Shown here: in pieces, positions 46,801 to 60,019 of the stretch
Layout: each line of letters starts with the position of its first letter
How positions within the stretch are numbered: position 1 is the first letter of the stretch
Assembly: GCF_020921035.1 (NCBI RefSeq)
Contig: NC_063158.1
Location: 25,716,178 to 25,780,177, forward strand
From: Rhodamnia argentea
Lineage: Eukaryota > Streptophyta > Magnoliopsida > Myrtales > Myrtaceae
DNA length: 64,000 nucleotides
Direction of reading: 5' to 3'
Translations under genes and position numbers: made by a program
The notes under the pieces: model-generated
What the model was told of the DNA's origin: nothing
The model's input: only the letters and a program-made list of their open reading frames with translations
Databases searched by the model: none

Positions 46801-47589
46801 GAAGCGATCGAGACATTCAAAAAGCGTCTAGCTTTTAAATTGATAGGGACCCTCACAAACTATTTAGTAGTTGAACATTTGAGGCCCTAACAATGTGCCT
46901 CGTGTTCGCTATTAAATTGTTTGACATTCACAAATATTTCATATCCACGTAAATGCAATATCGACAGCTATCTAGGACTTGCTAAAACGTATTGAGAGTA
47001 GGCCACCAATTAATCATCGGTTCCTATATTATTTGTTGTAAGCCTAGCAAGAGAAGTATGATATATTCAATAGAAATATATCTAATTGAACCCAGTTTCA
47101 CTCAAAAACTTAAGGGCCAACTGAAATTATTTATTGCTTCAAACCACATCAATCTTTGGGATTTTTCTAAACCGATTGTCGTACACAATTTTTTTTCGCA
47201 CAAAATGAATAGTTTGAAAAATATTTTGATATAAGTGATTGCTCTTATTTTTAACAAAAAACGAACAAACGAAAAAATATTTGTATCACCCACAAAGATA
47301 TTTACACATACGTGTCTACAATTAATTTTTTTTTATAATTAATTATTGCAAGTGATGAAATCGATCATATTTAAAGAAAAATATTTTAAAATTATTCTTT
47401 TTTTTTGCAAAAATGGACTAAAAATAAAAATAAAGAAATTAATTTTTAAGTAAAAAACAAAGATCAATATGATTGATAGAAGATTATCTAGTGATTAAGA
47501 GCTAAAGAAAAGGAAGATTAGCCGGTGATTACATGTTGGGCTCTTCTCTTTACTTCACCTTGCATTTCATTTCATGGGGGCCTTTCAGG

Positions 47590-48035
47590 GCGTGCATGGT
47601 AACACTTCTTTACCGGAAATTAACTTTTAACTAGAAGTTGATTTTTCTATTTCTGTTCCAGGATTGACTTCTAATCGGAGAAATTCGTTCGAGAATAGTT
47701 GAAAATTTCTACTTTTAAAACATTATTAACAAAATCTTCGATGGCCGGTGGTGGGGGGCGAGGCGGTGGCGGGAGGCGGGGAGGGCGGCGGGCGGAGGTC
47801 GGTGTGGTCGAAAAAGTGATTCTAAAGCGGAGAAATAAAATTTTTTTACTTCTCAAAGTTGGCCAAAAACTTTATCAGAAATTGAAAATCTTACCAGAAC
47901 TTAAAAATCCTATTAGAAGTAGATTTTTTTACCAAATGAATTTCCACTTCGATAAAATTTTTACCAAATAAATTTGCTTGCTAGATTGACTTCTGGCAAA
48001 GAAATCCAGATGCATAAGTGTTATGATGCAGCATT
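47590..48035. repeat. Fold-back repeat, Tourist-like ends
   Basis: GTGCATGGTAACACTTCT at the left resembles the reverse complement of the right end (CTGCATCATAACACTTAT). Both arms carry matching GACTTCT... motifs pointing inwards. The middle contains a GGTGGCGGGAGGCGGGGAGG-type G-rich patch (47750-47800). The ends resemble the 34295 MITE. Confidence 0.4.
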
Positions 48036-48479
48036 GCAGCTCCTTAACATCGGTTCGCCAAAAGAAGCGACAACGCATATGAGGTTTCGTAACTGGGGCC
48101 TACTTAAAAAAAAAAACGACAGCTCCTCTTAAATCCGTCACCCTGATCTCCCTCAAGGGACCGTCCGATCAGACCTGGCCCCCCAATGGAAACGCATTAT
48201 TAATCACAGCTGTGACCCAATACCCTGACGCAGCCGGTCGTTTTAGCGCCACCCGTGAGACAACAGAAACCACTCTCCAAAAATCAAAAATCAAAATCAA
48301 ATCGTCGTCATCATCATCTTCAACAGCTAAGCTCTTATTCCTCTCTGCTCTCTCCGCCATGAAAACGAACTCGGAGCCACGATTGAAGCTCTGAAACGAA
48401 GCTCGTGTCTTCTCACGTAAGAACCCTCCCTTCATCTCGGAACTGAGGAAGCAGCAGAAGGGGCAGTCTCATTCCAGCC

Positions 48480-50469
48480 ATGGTTTCTCTCGAAGATTCT
48501 CACTCCAATTCCACTCGCTTCCCCTCTCCCCGCGACTTCTCGCCCTCCACCTCCAAAATCCACCGCAACGCGGGCCGTTCCATGCGGACGGTCCGCTCCA
48601 ACCTGTACCAGAAGGAGAGCACGTGCTCCTTCTCGAGCTCCGCTGTCGACAGGCCGGAGTTCGTCTCCGAGAACCTGACCGACTCCATCGTCGACATGCG
48701 CCTCGGCGAGCTCGCGGCTCGCTACAGCAGCGCCGCCGCCGCCTCAGCCAATGCGTCGAACTCGAGCGCGACAGAGGAGGAGTTGCTGGAGCTCTCCCAG
48801 GCCTTCAGTGACTTCTCGGCGTGCAGCAGCGACATCTCCGGAGAGCTGCAGAGGCTTGCGAGTTTGCCGACGTCGGAGAACAACGGCCGGGGGGACGGCG
48901 GAGCCGAGTCGGATCCGAATCCGGAGGATTTCTCCCCGTGCCTAGGGTTCCTGCAGAGAGAGAACTTCTCGACGGAGATCATCGAAAGCATCTCGCCGGA
49001 GGATCTCCAACCGACGGTAAAGATCTGCGTGGACGGGTTGCAGTCTCCGTCGTTGGCCGTGAAGCGTTCAGCTGCTGCTAAACTCAGGTTTCATGGAGTA
49101 TTAGATACGATTGCACGTTATGCCTTCTTCAATTTAAAGAGATTCCAAGTGTTCCTTCATTTGCTTAAGATAGTTTACTGTTGAAAAAACAAAACTGAGC
49201 TGCTCTGATTTTTCTGCAATTGGTTTTGCCTCAAGGTTGCTTGCAAAGAATAGGGCCGACAATCGAGCTCTGATCGGGGAATCCGGCGCGATTCCGGCAC
49301 TGATACCTCTGCTCCGGTCCACAGATCCGTGGACTCAAGAGCACGCGGTCACCGCACTGCTCAACCTCTCTCTACACGAGCAGAACAAGGTCTTAATCAC
49401 AAGCTCAGGCGCGATAAAATCACTAGTCTACGTGCTCAAGACCGGAACCGAAACCTCGAAGCAGAACGCAGCATGTGCATTATTGAGCCTTGCCTTGGTC
49501 GAAGAGAACAAGAGCTCCATCGGAGCTTGCGGCTCGATACCGCCACTGGTGTCGTTGCTCTTGAGCGGATCCAATAGAGGGAAAAAGGACGCATTGACGA
49601 CTCTGTATAAGCTGTGCACGATCAAGGTGAACAAGGAGCGGGCGGTGAGCGCTGGCGCAGTACGGCCGTTGGTGCTGATGGTGGGCGAGCAAGGGACCGG
49701 CATGACGGAGAAGGCGATGGTTGTGCTGAGCAGCCTTGCCGGGATCGAGGAAGGGAAGGAGGCGATCGTGGAGGAGAATGGGATGGCCGCGCTGGTCGAA
49801 GTGATTGAAGATGGGTCGGTGAAGGGGAAGGAATTTGCAGTGATGACGCTGTTGCAGCTGTGTGGAGCCAGCGTCAGGAACCGAGGGTTGCTTGTGAGGG
49901 AGGGTGGGATTCCTCCTCTTGTTGCTCTGTCTCAGACTGGCAGTGTCAAGGCCAAGCATAAGGTATGGCTTTCTTTTTAGGCTTGAGGTTAAAAGATCCA
50001 TTTTTTTGTGGGTTCAATCTAGGAAATTACTTCATGGTTGACATTCTAAGTGATGATATCGCCAGCAGTGATTATTAAGCTACTGGGTCAAAGGATAAAT
50101 GTTTTGCTTCTCTTTCCAAATGAAACTTGAGCGATTAACAAGTTCTTTATGAGGGAAAAGAAAAGGTTTTTCTGATGATTTGGTCCATGTTCTTCCGTTT
50201 CTTTTCACTGTATCCGACTAAAATGACAGCAGAATTTAGTCTTAACTTCTCCGTTCGTGTAATTTTTACCCCTTTCATTTAATTTCCAAATCTTGTTTTG
50301 AGCTTTTTGAGTGTCGGTCAAGAGAAACATCTTCAACTTTCATGCCTGTACTGGGTTTTGCTGAAATTGAGTTTTTCATGTTTTGGGTTCTTTTCCTCTT
50401 GGACAGGCGGAGACACTTCTTGGGTACTTGAGAGAACCAAGACAGGAGGCTTCGTCTTCGAGTCCCTGA
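48480..50469 (+). CDS. Armadillo-repeat protein, PUB4-like but without a U-box
   Basis: Three exons, 48480-49087, 49236-49962 and 50407-50469, encode 465 residues. The junctions are in frame (KLR|LLAKNR and KHK|AETLLG). Residues 1-185 are Ser-rich and probably disordered (start [14 protein letters not shown]). From about 185 to 455 there are consecutive ARM repeats, with the usual [36 protein letters not shown] and [15 protein letters not shown] pattern. The family is annotated as 'U-box domain-containing protein 4-like', but no U-box (PIPxxFxCPLSLELM) is present anywhere in the open frame, so it should not act as an E3 by itself. Arabidopsis relatives of this type are soluble interaction proteins of mostly unknown role. 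The tail QEASSSSP is short and variable. Confidence 0.92.
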
Positions 50470-53400
50470 AGGTTTGTCCATTGTCCTAGTTAGGAGAGGT
50501 AATTATACAAAGAGTTCTTTTGGTTGTTGTGATGTGTAAATAGGGAGTGTTCTTGGGTGGTTTTTGTATAGCATGGTGGAGACGGTATGCTGGAATCATT
50601 GTAGAAGAAAAAAAATCATTAGTTACGGGAAGCTTGTAATCTATAAGCTTAAGCCTAGAGCGAGCACCAGACTGACTATTAGATATATATTGATCTTATT
50701 GACCAGGTATTTTTGATGGGTCTGGGGGTGGGAACACAATGTTTGTCTTGTGGATTTTGGGTTTTTGTAAAGGAGAGAGATCTCATTCTGGGTCGTTTTC
50801 CTCGTGTTTGCTTTGGGTTGTCCTGGGGATGAATGACTTTGTACTTCGTCAAAACACATAATGCCCGTCGCCTTCTTGGTTAGTGAAAGAAATTAGTAAA
50901 TCACTATTTGCTTCGGGACTCTCTTCTCATAGGCATATGCTTTTTCGCATTCCTTCTGGAATGTGTATGGGAATAAAGAATGCGATCGAGATCTCGTTCT
51001 CATCGCTGGAATCTTGGGTTTTCTTGAAAGCACGTATGATGATGATGATGATGATGATGTAGCCAAGTTTGAAAGGCTGGACGAAATGAAAGCAAACGAC
51101 TCGTATGATGATGAAAGGCTGGACGAAATGGAGAGGGAGGGAGAGAGAGAGAGAGAGGTGCCCACTTCTTTTCGTTCTACTTAATTTGCAGAAGGCAAGA
51201 TGCTCAGAGGGGGACCAATCGAAACTTTGGCCATGACCCCATGTCAATTCAGATAATCCCAATAGGGTTTCTTGTGGCAATCGAACTACTTAGTGGCCTG
51301 ATTATCATGTGATGGCGATGCTGAATTGTGATCTGAAAAGGGTCTCTGGTGTGTCCATGAATGGATCTGGATGCGAAGCTGGCGATGGAAGGATGGTGGG
51401 GTTGGAGATTGAATTATGGCTTGCAAGGAAAGGGCTGGTCCCATTAGGTTTTCTTCTGGTAAGAAGCTTGCTAAAGATGACACTCTCTAGAGAGAGAGAG
51501 AGATTGAATTATGGGTTTGCAAGGTCAAAACTTGTATTAAATGCGGGGAACTTGGTAGCGCACCAACCGGTCCAGAACCCCCAACCACTATGTTGGACGC
51601 ACTCCATTTCACCCCCCATTCTTTTCATTTAAGTTCGGGCCTTTTTCGGCTCTGTCGTCTCTCTATTGGTGCCCCCCTTAGCTGGCACCCAGGTGTGCTC
51701 GCTTTTCGTGTGTTGTCTCCGCTGTTGGACGGCTGCAGCGGCCTCGAGTCTCGAGCTTTTTAAAGTTTTTTTTCGAGCGGTTCCGTTCGTCGTCCTCTGT
51801 GTTTTGTACTGTGGGACGTGGTGAAGAAGTGTCGGTGGCTGGACGGATGGATGGATGGATGTCTCTTTCTCTCCTCTTGTTCTTCTTGTTCTTCTTCTTC
51901 AAGAGCTTGGTAATGTTTACCTTGCGGGGGTCGTGTCGGTTTTGGTTTAGGGACGCTTCTTGGTGCGTCGTGGGACCGGAAAAGAAGCACCTTTTTGGTT
52001 GTGCTGGTTAACGAACGAATTCTTGTGCGATTCATTATGACGACATAGAAGATGGAGTGGCTGGAATTCTCTTCTGGCAAGGAAACTTTTTGAAATTTCT
52101 TTGTTACGCTAAGAACAAATTATTTTCGTCGTTTTCAAGAGAGGTCCGTCCTTTTCACATCCAAAAAAATTGCTCAGCAACAGTCTGACAAAATGTTGAC
52201 AAAAATGAAAATGATCTTTTTTTTTAAGCCCCTTTTTTTCCGAACGAAGAATAGAAACCACTTAGAAGCCGTGCGATATGAAATTCTCGTGCACTAGCTG
52301 ATTCCGGGAAAAGAATAAAAAATGTAACTTCGGTATATTTTTTACCCATCAAGGGCATTCTTCTTGGCAAGAATTATTGCAGTGTAACAATGGTTAGGAA
52401 GATTTGAAAGGCATCAGGATATTAAGATTTTCAAGGCTTAGCTCCTCTTTATTTGAAGACATTTTGTTTCTTCTTTGCTGCCTTATGCTTCTCGTAAAAT
52501 ATTATTTTTATCTATCAGGATAGGCTTGATTTTCGTTGATCTCTTACTAGTGAATCATCACTCGAACCTAGAACCGAAAGATTTGCCTTTCTGTTAAACT
52601 CTTTTAGGAGTCCCCCCACTAGAGGCTTTCTTTCCCTCCGGGCTTCAAAATCCAGGCTCTCGTTCTTGCCAAGAAAAAAGAGCAATGCCGGAAGATATGA
52701 AATTCATTATGGAAAGTATGATTATGAAAAGAGGAAGAATTGGAGTTCGCTCTCAGAAATATAGCCATTCATATCCCCGCAAATCCCACATGTATCTTGT
52801 CCATTCTCACCGACGATGGTGGTGTAGCCCGTTTGTTTGTCGATGCTAGTTACTTCTTATGTTTTTTCCCTTCAAAATTTCCACCAAGGAAAGCTCTGTT
52901 TGAGTTCTGCAAAAGTATAGAACTCTCATTTACTTATTGTTCAATGTTGATACTACGTGTTTCAAAAGGTTTTGATGATTTCCTAGTTAAAAGGATTGCA
53001 AGACTAAATCGAAGATTCATCTCTTTAAATATGCTTCTTTTCGTTGTTATTGTGTGTCGAGTAAGTCTTGGAAAGAAGATTTTGATTGTGGAGAGATATG
53101 GGGAAAAATCAGTTGATTAATAGATTTTTGTAGGAAAATCCTCGCACCAAAAGAAAGGTGGAAAGGCAACTGAGGCATCTGCTGTGCTGTGAGCTTCTCA
53201 CTATTGCTAATCACCATAAAGAAGGTAATGACACCGTAAATACCTAAATTTTCATTTGTACTGCAATTAACTACCTAAACTTTAGATGTGTTCAATTAAG
53301 TATCTCCATTTCTTTTTTCATTGGCTCAATGTGTGGCATGAGTCAAATGAATTGTCATGTGATGTGATTTTGCCGACGCAGCTCGCATACTTAGTGAAAT

Positions 53401-53497
53401 TTAATTACTCAGTTAGCAAAGATTGTGTCATCTCCAATTAGACATTGGCGATGAGCAGCTGGAGTGCGTGCCTTTTTGGACGATTGGAGTCGCTCTT

Positions 53498-53520
53498 TAT
53501 ATATATATATATATATGTAA

Positions 53521-53549
<29 letters not shown>
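53498..53549. repeat. (AT)n microsatellite, interrupted
   Basis: About 25 AT units are broken once by GTAA. Simple repeat in spacer. Confidence 0.9.
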
Positions 53550-53551
<2 letters not shown>

Positions 53552-56544
53552 AATGATGCCAATATGTCTCAAGATGTTACATTAAAGGCTATTTAACAGC
53601 GTGGGCATTAAAATTAAGGCTACTTAATGCCGGTATCCAAGTTGGCAATTTTTTTTGTCCACGATCTTAATAGAGTTTGATTTTAATCCGTCGTTGAAAA
53701 GCCGAGATGCTCGATTGAACCAAAGAAAAAAAAAATTATGTACTCAATTGTACAAGGTGTCATTATTGCTAGGGGAAAAAAAAAGGGCACGTCTTTTTCC
53801 ATGACTAAAAACATGGGAATAAAAGTCTAATGGCGGTTTCTTTCTCTGCAACAGAAGAGGTGAGCTCCAACGACTCTTACCTGCCAAAGCTTTTGACGTT
53901 CGAGCTTCCATGGAAGAAATTTCACGTGACTGTAATCAACGAAAATTACATTCGACAACGAGTGTTCATCTCTCGACTATTTCAATTATGAGAATCCGAT
54001 ACCTCATCAAGAGGCTTCTGTTCCGTCTCGAGATCTCTTCTCCTCGAATCTGAATCGTGTCCCCGAGATGTCATATCCATCCCACTACAACCTGGACCAA
54101 CAAGATGGGTCGTGGATTTCGACCTCTCGACGAGAGGTGTCCGCTACGATTGTCCCCAAGACACTAATTAATCGGGCCTAATTACCCAGTAATCCAATCG
54201 ACTACTCAAATTATGGGAAAAATCGGGTAGATCGAAAGCTACACTTCTCTCGTTCAGTTTCGTAACAAGAATTTTGAAAACAAAGAAAAATTTGCATTCT
54301 AATGATATATTTATTAGGTCCTTAGCATGGTGTGACCCGACGTACGACCTTTCTCATTCGATATGATGAAGTTTTACTCTTTTTACAAGCACTTGGACCA
54401 ACCTGCCTACTCCACTTCATTGAGCGCCGGCCAACGTGAATCTTAGGGTTTTTCTTAGTGGAGTCGGACCTTTTCCACTTGCATTGTCCTAATCTACTCT
54501 TGGAAAAATGCTTGTGCCACATCGCATAAATTGAAATGTACAATGCGAACCAAATGGCCATTGTAGGGAATAGAGACACATCCTCCTCTGGAACAACCAA
54601 CAGAAAAAGAAAAGAAAAGAAAAGACAAGAAACTATAGTCGATCTCTTCGGTTGTGTGTCTTGAGCCGGACTGGTCGGACGAGATTATAAATATCATTAA
54701 TTAGTGGAGAAATTACCAAAAAAAAAAAACTTGTCCTATTGCAATTGTGTCGGTTTAGTCCTAAATCTTCTTTTTTTTGTTGGCTAATTTGGTCATATAT
54801 TTGTGCCAATTCAATCCATTTGGCACGACTATGTTGGCGTGGCATTGCCGGCATAGAATCCTATTCCGATTTGGCTATAGATTATAATTGAGTTCGTGTC
54901 AATAGTCGCGACATGATAGGCATTTCGATGCGTTACGATTTATCGACTGAACTCGGGTGGACTTAATCACAAAAGATCTAAATAAATTATATATATATAT
55001 ATATATATTTTATGTCCTTGGTTGTTTTTCCTCGTTCCACTGGGGTTCCAAACCACGTTGGAGTTGGAGTTCATTTTGATTCCTTTCGAAAATAAGACGA
55101 AAGAAAAAAGTGCTAAGTGGGGCTCAGAATTCCATCAAGTTGCCCTTAATAGCAACATGCAACTAGCATAAATCTTAGAAATTGACAAATGCATATAGAC
55201 TATAGTAACATTAAAAATAATATTCCCTCAAAGTTCAAAAAGGGCAGGTTTTTTATATGATGGAAAAGGCAAGAGTGGGAAGATAACAACAATTGCCTAA
55301 CTTGATCTTCGGTAAAGGTAATTATCAGTAGGGATGACAATGGGGCGGGGATGGAGCGGAGCCGCCCCTATTCCTGCCTCGCCCCACAATTAGCGGAGCT
55401 GCCATATCCCCATCTCATGCACCGTGCTGCGCAAATTATTATGCACTCCATCCTTAATTCCGTGAACATTCGAGTTTCTCTACATAACCACGGGGTTTTA
55501 GACTTTTTTTTACTGTCCAATTAAGAATTTCTTACAATAATCAGTGAAAGTGAAAGTTGAAGGACCATTGATCTTACCAACTTTTTGCGTTTTTTGCCTG
55601 CAGCAAAATGACAGAGAGCAATACAATTTGTCTTTGATTCGGGGCAATTTATAGATTTCCTCTTTTTGTCAAACTCAATCACCAATGAAACCCAGATAGG
55701 CCAAAGAGCAGATCTATCTTCGGCTTGTTTGCCAAATCTAGGTAGTCACAGCCATCAGACATTTTGGAACCGGCCCGGCCCACAATTTTGAAATTTCCAG
55801 GCCCATTTTCTAATTCCTGTTGAGCCGGGCCAATCTCAATGCCCAAGCCTGTTAATTTTAATATAGTAGGAGGTGCTCCAGCACTGCTTCCTAAGAGCAG
55901 CGTGTCTACAAATATATATCACCCGGCATCTTGAGGGTAAAATTACTCAAAACCCTCTGAACTTTGGCACTCAAGCCTAACTTTTAATGTCTTCAAACTC
56001 GATTAGGTCGAACCCAACGGACCAGACTTTGTGTCTAAGCTCATCCCAATGACGGGCGAGCCTCTCGAGCCCTTTTGTAAAGTGAAATATCGATCCCTAT
56101 GCAGGATTTCAACGGCTCAGATGCATCAGGTGGACATGCATGCTAACTATTGTTACCGAATTTTCTTAGATTCATTAGCCATGCATCACTCTCTATTTCA
56201 TAAATCTCATTAATCACGCAGGAAAGATTATATTGTCGAAGAAAGATGCCAAAAGAATTAAATTTCTTTTTTTTTTTCCCTCTCTGTGTGTGTTTTTGTT
56301 CTTGTTTGGTTTTAATGGGTGTTCTTTCCGTATGAGCAGCAAACCCTGGAGGATGAAAAGAATGGGCCACTTTTCTGAAAGCACTGACAAAGAAAGGACC
56401 AAAGAAAGTAAATGGGGGGAGCCGGGGAAGGAGGGCATGGTCCAATTCATTACTACTCAATGCAAACAACATTCAATGTTATCCCCAAAAAAAAAAAAAA
56501 AAAAAGGAACCCTACTCTTGTATTATTGCATGCCATAGTTCTAA

Positions 56545-56995
56545 TTTCACCATTGGAAAACCCCATACAGTTATATTTATGATAAATTTATCCCAAACTA
56601 TTTTTTTGACCACAAAAAAATCCTAAACTAGTACCCTTGTGAAAAATTTATCCTAAATTGGTATACTTGTGATAAATTTATCCTCCATTGATTTTTGTTA
56701 AATCTGATCGTCAAATTATTGAATTGGATAACATGTGCTAGTTTACGAATATATCAGTTTAGGGTTTTTACCCTATGTTTGTCACATGTATATCAATTTG
56801 GAATTTTTCATGATATTAATCCAATTTAATGGAGGGTAAATTTATCACAAATGTACCGATTTGAAATTTTTCATAATAAAAATAATTAGTTTAGGCTAAA
56901 TTTATCACAAATGTACCGGTTTATGGCTTTTAATGGTTAAAAAAATAGTTTGTGATAAATTTATCACAGATGTACCCTTTTGGAGTTTTTCGTGA
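56545..56995. repeat. Fold-back repeat of the GATAAATTTATC family
   Basis: The left part repeats a CCTAAACTAGTACCCTTGTG / GATAAATTTATCC unit of about 35-40 bp. The right part repeats the complement (GATAAATTTATCACAAATG), folding about 56720. It abuts the hAT MITE at 57003, which seems to have landed at its right edge. Confidence 0.55.
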
Positions 56996-57002
56996 TATTA
57001 AC

Positions 57003-57572
57003 TATGGGTGATCGGTTCCCGATCCATTCCAGTTTCCCTCGAGAACTAGGAACCCGACCGACGATCCTAGAAACCGGATCAAACCGACCGGTTCGACCCG
57101 GTTCCTGAGCGGTTCCATTGGAGCGGTAACATGCCAAAAAAAAAAAACATTTACCATTCCGACACCATTCCTACCATACTGATAGGACTAATTGGTTATC
57201 CGAATTGTTGAAGATTGAATAGAGTATACTAGTTTCACCCGCTTGAGCTGGCTTTATAGGAATATGACGAGAAAGTTCTTCACGGAGAGACAGCTCCTTT
57301 AGGAAGGAAAAGTTACCTTATAATGACTAATTAAATGAGCCTTGGTTTGATTGTAAGTTAAGATAATTAATTCCAAACAAGTAAACATTAGGGTTACCTT
57401 TAAAAAATTAAAATAAAAAATTGACCGGTCCAATCCGGGCGATATGGTCGCCACTGGTTCCAATTTTAAGAATTGAGAATCGGACCAAACTCCTCTAGAA
57501 CCGAGAACCGGACTACCGGTCCGGTCCGTCTGGGCGGTTTTCGGTTCGGTGGGTCCGATTTGCTCACCTCTA
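57003..57572. mobile_element. hAT-type MITE, 570 bp
   Basis: The ends TATGGGTGATCGG and (reverse-complemented) TAGAGGTGAGCAAATCGG are imperfect inverted repeats of hAT type. Flanking 8-mers ATATTAAC (56995-57002) and GTATCAAC (57573-57580) match at six positions, consistent with an aged target duplication. Subterminal regions are full of CCGGTTC/GAACCGG motifs. There is no transposase. Confidence 0.65.
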
Positions 57573-58414
57573 GTATCAACCTTTTTTATTTTTTTTTAGA
57601 TGGATGTATAATGAGCGAATTAGATATAAAAGAATACGACTTTTTCATATTCAGAGATTCGTACACACAAAATCAGATTTTTGGGTTACTCCATCTTATT
57701 TAACCTTCAAGGTGTCTTTCCGATGATTCTTACTTTTAGATCTCTGTATAGAAAAACGGGGCTTTCGTTTTTCCTCATCATCTTTGATCTTTCACTGTGG
57801 AAAAGATGCTTCTATGTACAAGTGATCCTTAGCTTGGAACTTAGTCTCGATCTGCATCTTAGTAGTGCCACGGGTGCTGTAATTTAGTAGCGTATTTGTC
57901 CGAATTATTGTGTGTATATATTTATATACAATGATAATTTCCCAATTTTCTTTTGGTCGAATTTTATTTCCTAATTGACAGATAATCCACCATATATGAA
58001 CTTGCGTGAGTTACAATAAAACAACTCTATTTATCATTTTTTTCCCGCCAAATGCGCAGGTTTGTATATGATAAATTGTCTATGAAGCTGACATAGATAT
58101 CATACAAGAAGTTTTCTTTCTTGCACTCTCTACTCATTTTACTTGACATTATGATTCGTGCTTGCCTCATACCATACCAAAGGTTTTGTTCAATTAAAAA
58201 AAAAATCACCTTTAATGAGTTTTAATGCTGTAAATGAGTAATTATTGAAAATTCTCACTTTTTTATTACCCACATAGATATTGCGTGAGAAGATATTGTA
58301 ATATTTTGTATCAATATTACAGCAAGGTTGTATTGTACACAAAATAATCTACACACAAAAAAATGGTTCCATATAACTCATAGGTTTCTGATTTTTGTCA
58401 TGAATTTTTTCGTG

Positions 58415-58755
58415 GAAAATGACACAAATGGTCCATAAGCCTTTTGTCCAGTGTGCAATGTGGTCTTCAAACTTTTAATTTGTGCAATGTGGTTCTTGAA
58501 ATTTAACCCAATGTGCAATGTGATCACTGAACTTTAGTACAATGTGCAACGTGATCCCCAAATTTTTAATTTGTTTAATGTAGTTTATGAGTCGTTGGTA
58601 CATGTTCAATTTCATCCATCCATAGATTGTATGGAAATTTTCAATGTGATCCCTACTCTTAAATTAATAAAAGGACTATATCAAATATCTTCATACAATT
58701 TAGGGATTACATTGAATATGCACTAAAAGTCTATGGACCACATTGAACATTAGGT
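58415..58755. repeat. Fold-back repeat related to 32490-32880
   Basis: The left part repeats GTGCAATGTGGTC/TTGAAATTT units of about 35 bp, and the right part carries complements (GGACCACATTGAACATTAG, folding near 58640). No borders were fixed. Confidence 0.5.
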
Positions 58756-59191
58756 TAAAGTTCGGACCGAGACTTGGTTCTAAATTTTGGTAACCGGTTG
58801 AAATTGGGCCGATTCTCTATTCTAAGTACCTAGGAATCGGAGATCATACCGGTTTTGAAATCAATTTTTATCTACTGTTAAAAAAAAAAAAATCTAGTCT
58901 CGCTCGCCTCATCTTCTCTATTTTTGGTGAATTGTAATTTCTATTACTTATATTAGGGATTGTTACTTTTGATGAATATTGAGTTTTATTATTCATCTTT
59001 TACTTTAAATCATTTTATTACTACTCATATTATTTTGTTGAAAAAACGAAAAAAGAAAAAGAAAAATAGGTTTTCGAGTAGATCTTGGAACCAACTGAAA
59101 AAACTAAGTAGGTTTCAAAACAAGTTCCAGGACAAACATGGCAGATTCTAAGTTCTAAAAAATTGAAACCGATTATAATATGATCGGTTTT

Positions 59192-59767
59192 AAGGTGTAG
59201 ATCCGGAGCCTACCCACTCGGCCATGCTCACCCTAGCAATATCAAGTCGTAGGCTTCTCTCAACAAAGAATCATTCATAGATGACTCCGATCAAGATTAG
59301 TCGAACTTATTAAAGAGGGGGGATCCCAATATTAACAATCCTAATTAGACGTCACAAATTCAAGAGTAGCCCTTGATAAACATTGAAGGTGTAGGTCCGG
59401 AGCCTACCCACTCGGCCTGCTCCCTAGCGTATTAAGTCGTGGCTTCTCTCAACAAAGATCATTCATAGATGACTCCGTCAAGATTAGTCGAACTTATTAA
59501 AAGGGACGATCCCAATATTAACAATCCTAATTAGACGTCACAAATTCAAGAGTAGCCCTTGATAAACGTTGAAGGTGTAGGTCCGGAGCCTACCCACTCG
59601 GCCATGCTCACCCCTAGCAGTATCAAGTCGTAGGCTTCTCTCAACAAAGAATCATTCATAGATGACTCCGATCAAGATTAGTCGAACTTATTAAAAGGGA
59701 CGATCCCAATATTAACAATCCTAATTAGACGTCACAAATTCAAGAGTAGCCCTCGATAGACATTGAA
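59192..59767. repeat. Three-copy tandem repeat, ~190-bp unit
   Basis: Copies begin at 59192, 59386 and 59572 (periods 194 and 186), each starting AAGGTGTAG(A/G)TCCGGAGCC and ending TTGATAAACATTGA or a close variant. Copies 1 and 3 contain GGCCATGCTCACC(C)CTAG, which looks like a hAT-MITE terminus, followed by ordinary flank (CAAGTCGTAGGCTTCTC). Copy 2 has several single-base deletions in the first 100 bases. Confidence 0.9.
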
Positions 59768-60019
59768 TTTGAACTATAACGATTATAGTACTTTGTATGA
59801 CAGGTGCGTAGCCGGAGCAACGAGCACTACCGACAAGGTGAATTGAAATTCCGACATTGGATCAAAGCTTCTTTCCCAAATCATTGGAGAGTGAAGTAGC
59901 AGGACATCCAACATCTGGGTTTGTTCATTAATGTGGACTTGAGGGAACGTGGTCACTAAGCAAGTCGTAGCGAAGCATCCATCAGATCTGGTGGAAACCG
60001 CAACGCGAATCACACCCTT

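Larger units (their letters stand above)
42546..48479. other. Spacer between the MO25 and ARM-repeat genes
   Basis: The first ~150 bases are probably MO25 3' UTR. No further protein-coding gene was recognised. It contains a hAT-MITE candidate (43513-43870), fold-back repeats (about 47180-47400 and 47590-48035), and single MITE-like ends such as GGTTCGGCATTTG near 45508. The last 150 bases are the promoter and leader of the ARM gene. The open stretch at 42790-43100 has no recognisable product. Confidence 0.55.
50470..58400. other. Spacer between the ARM gene and the repeat field
   Basis: Past the ARM gene 3' UTR (to roughly 50680) I recognise no gene. Present are a (GAT)n tract (about 51037-51060), a GGAT tetranucleotide run (51843-51862), AT microsatellites (53498-53549 and 54984-55009), single MITE ends (TAGGGATGACAATGGGGCGG at 55329), a fold-back repeat (56545-56995) and a hAT MITE (57003-57572). 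An open frame of 126 codons at 52740-53120 (+) has no known relative that I can name and no splice or promoter support. Confidence 0.5.

Noticed and set aside
52740-53120. 126-codon plus-strand frame
   Set aside because: No recognisable domain, AT-rich random-looking composition, and no promoter or splice context. Kept only as a note.
59192-59767. CRISPR-like reading of the regularly spaced repeats
   Set aside because: The units are long (~190 bp) contiguous tandem copies without spacers, and the DNA is plant nuclear.
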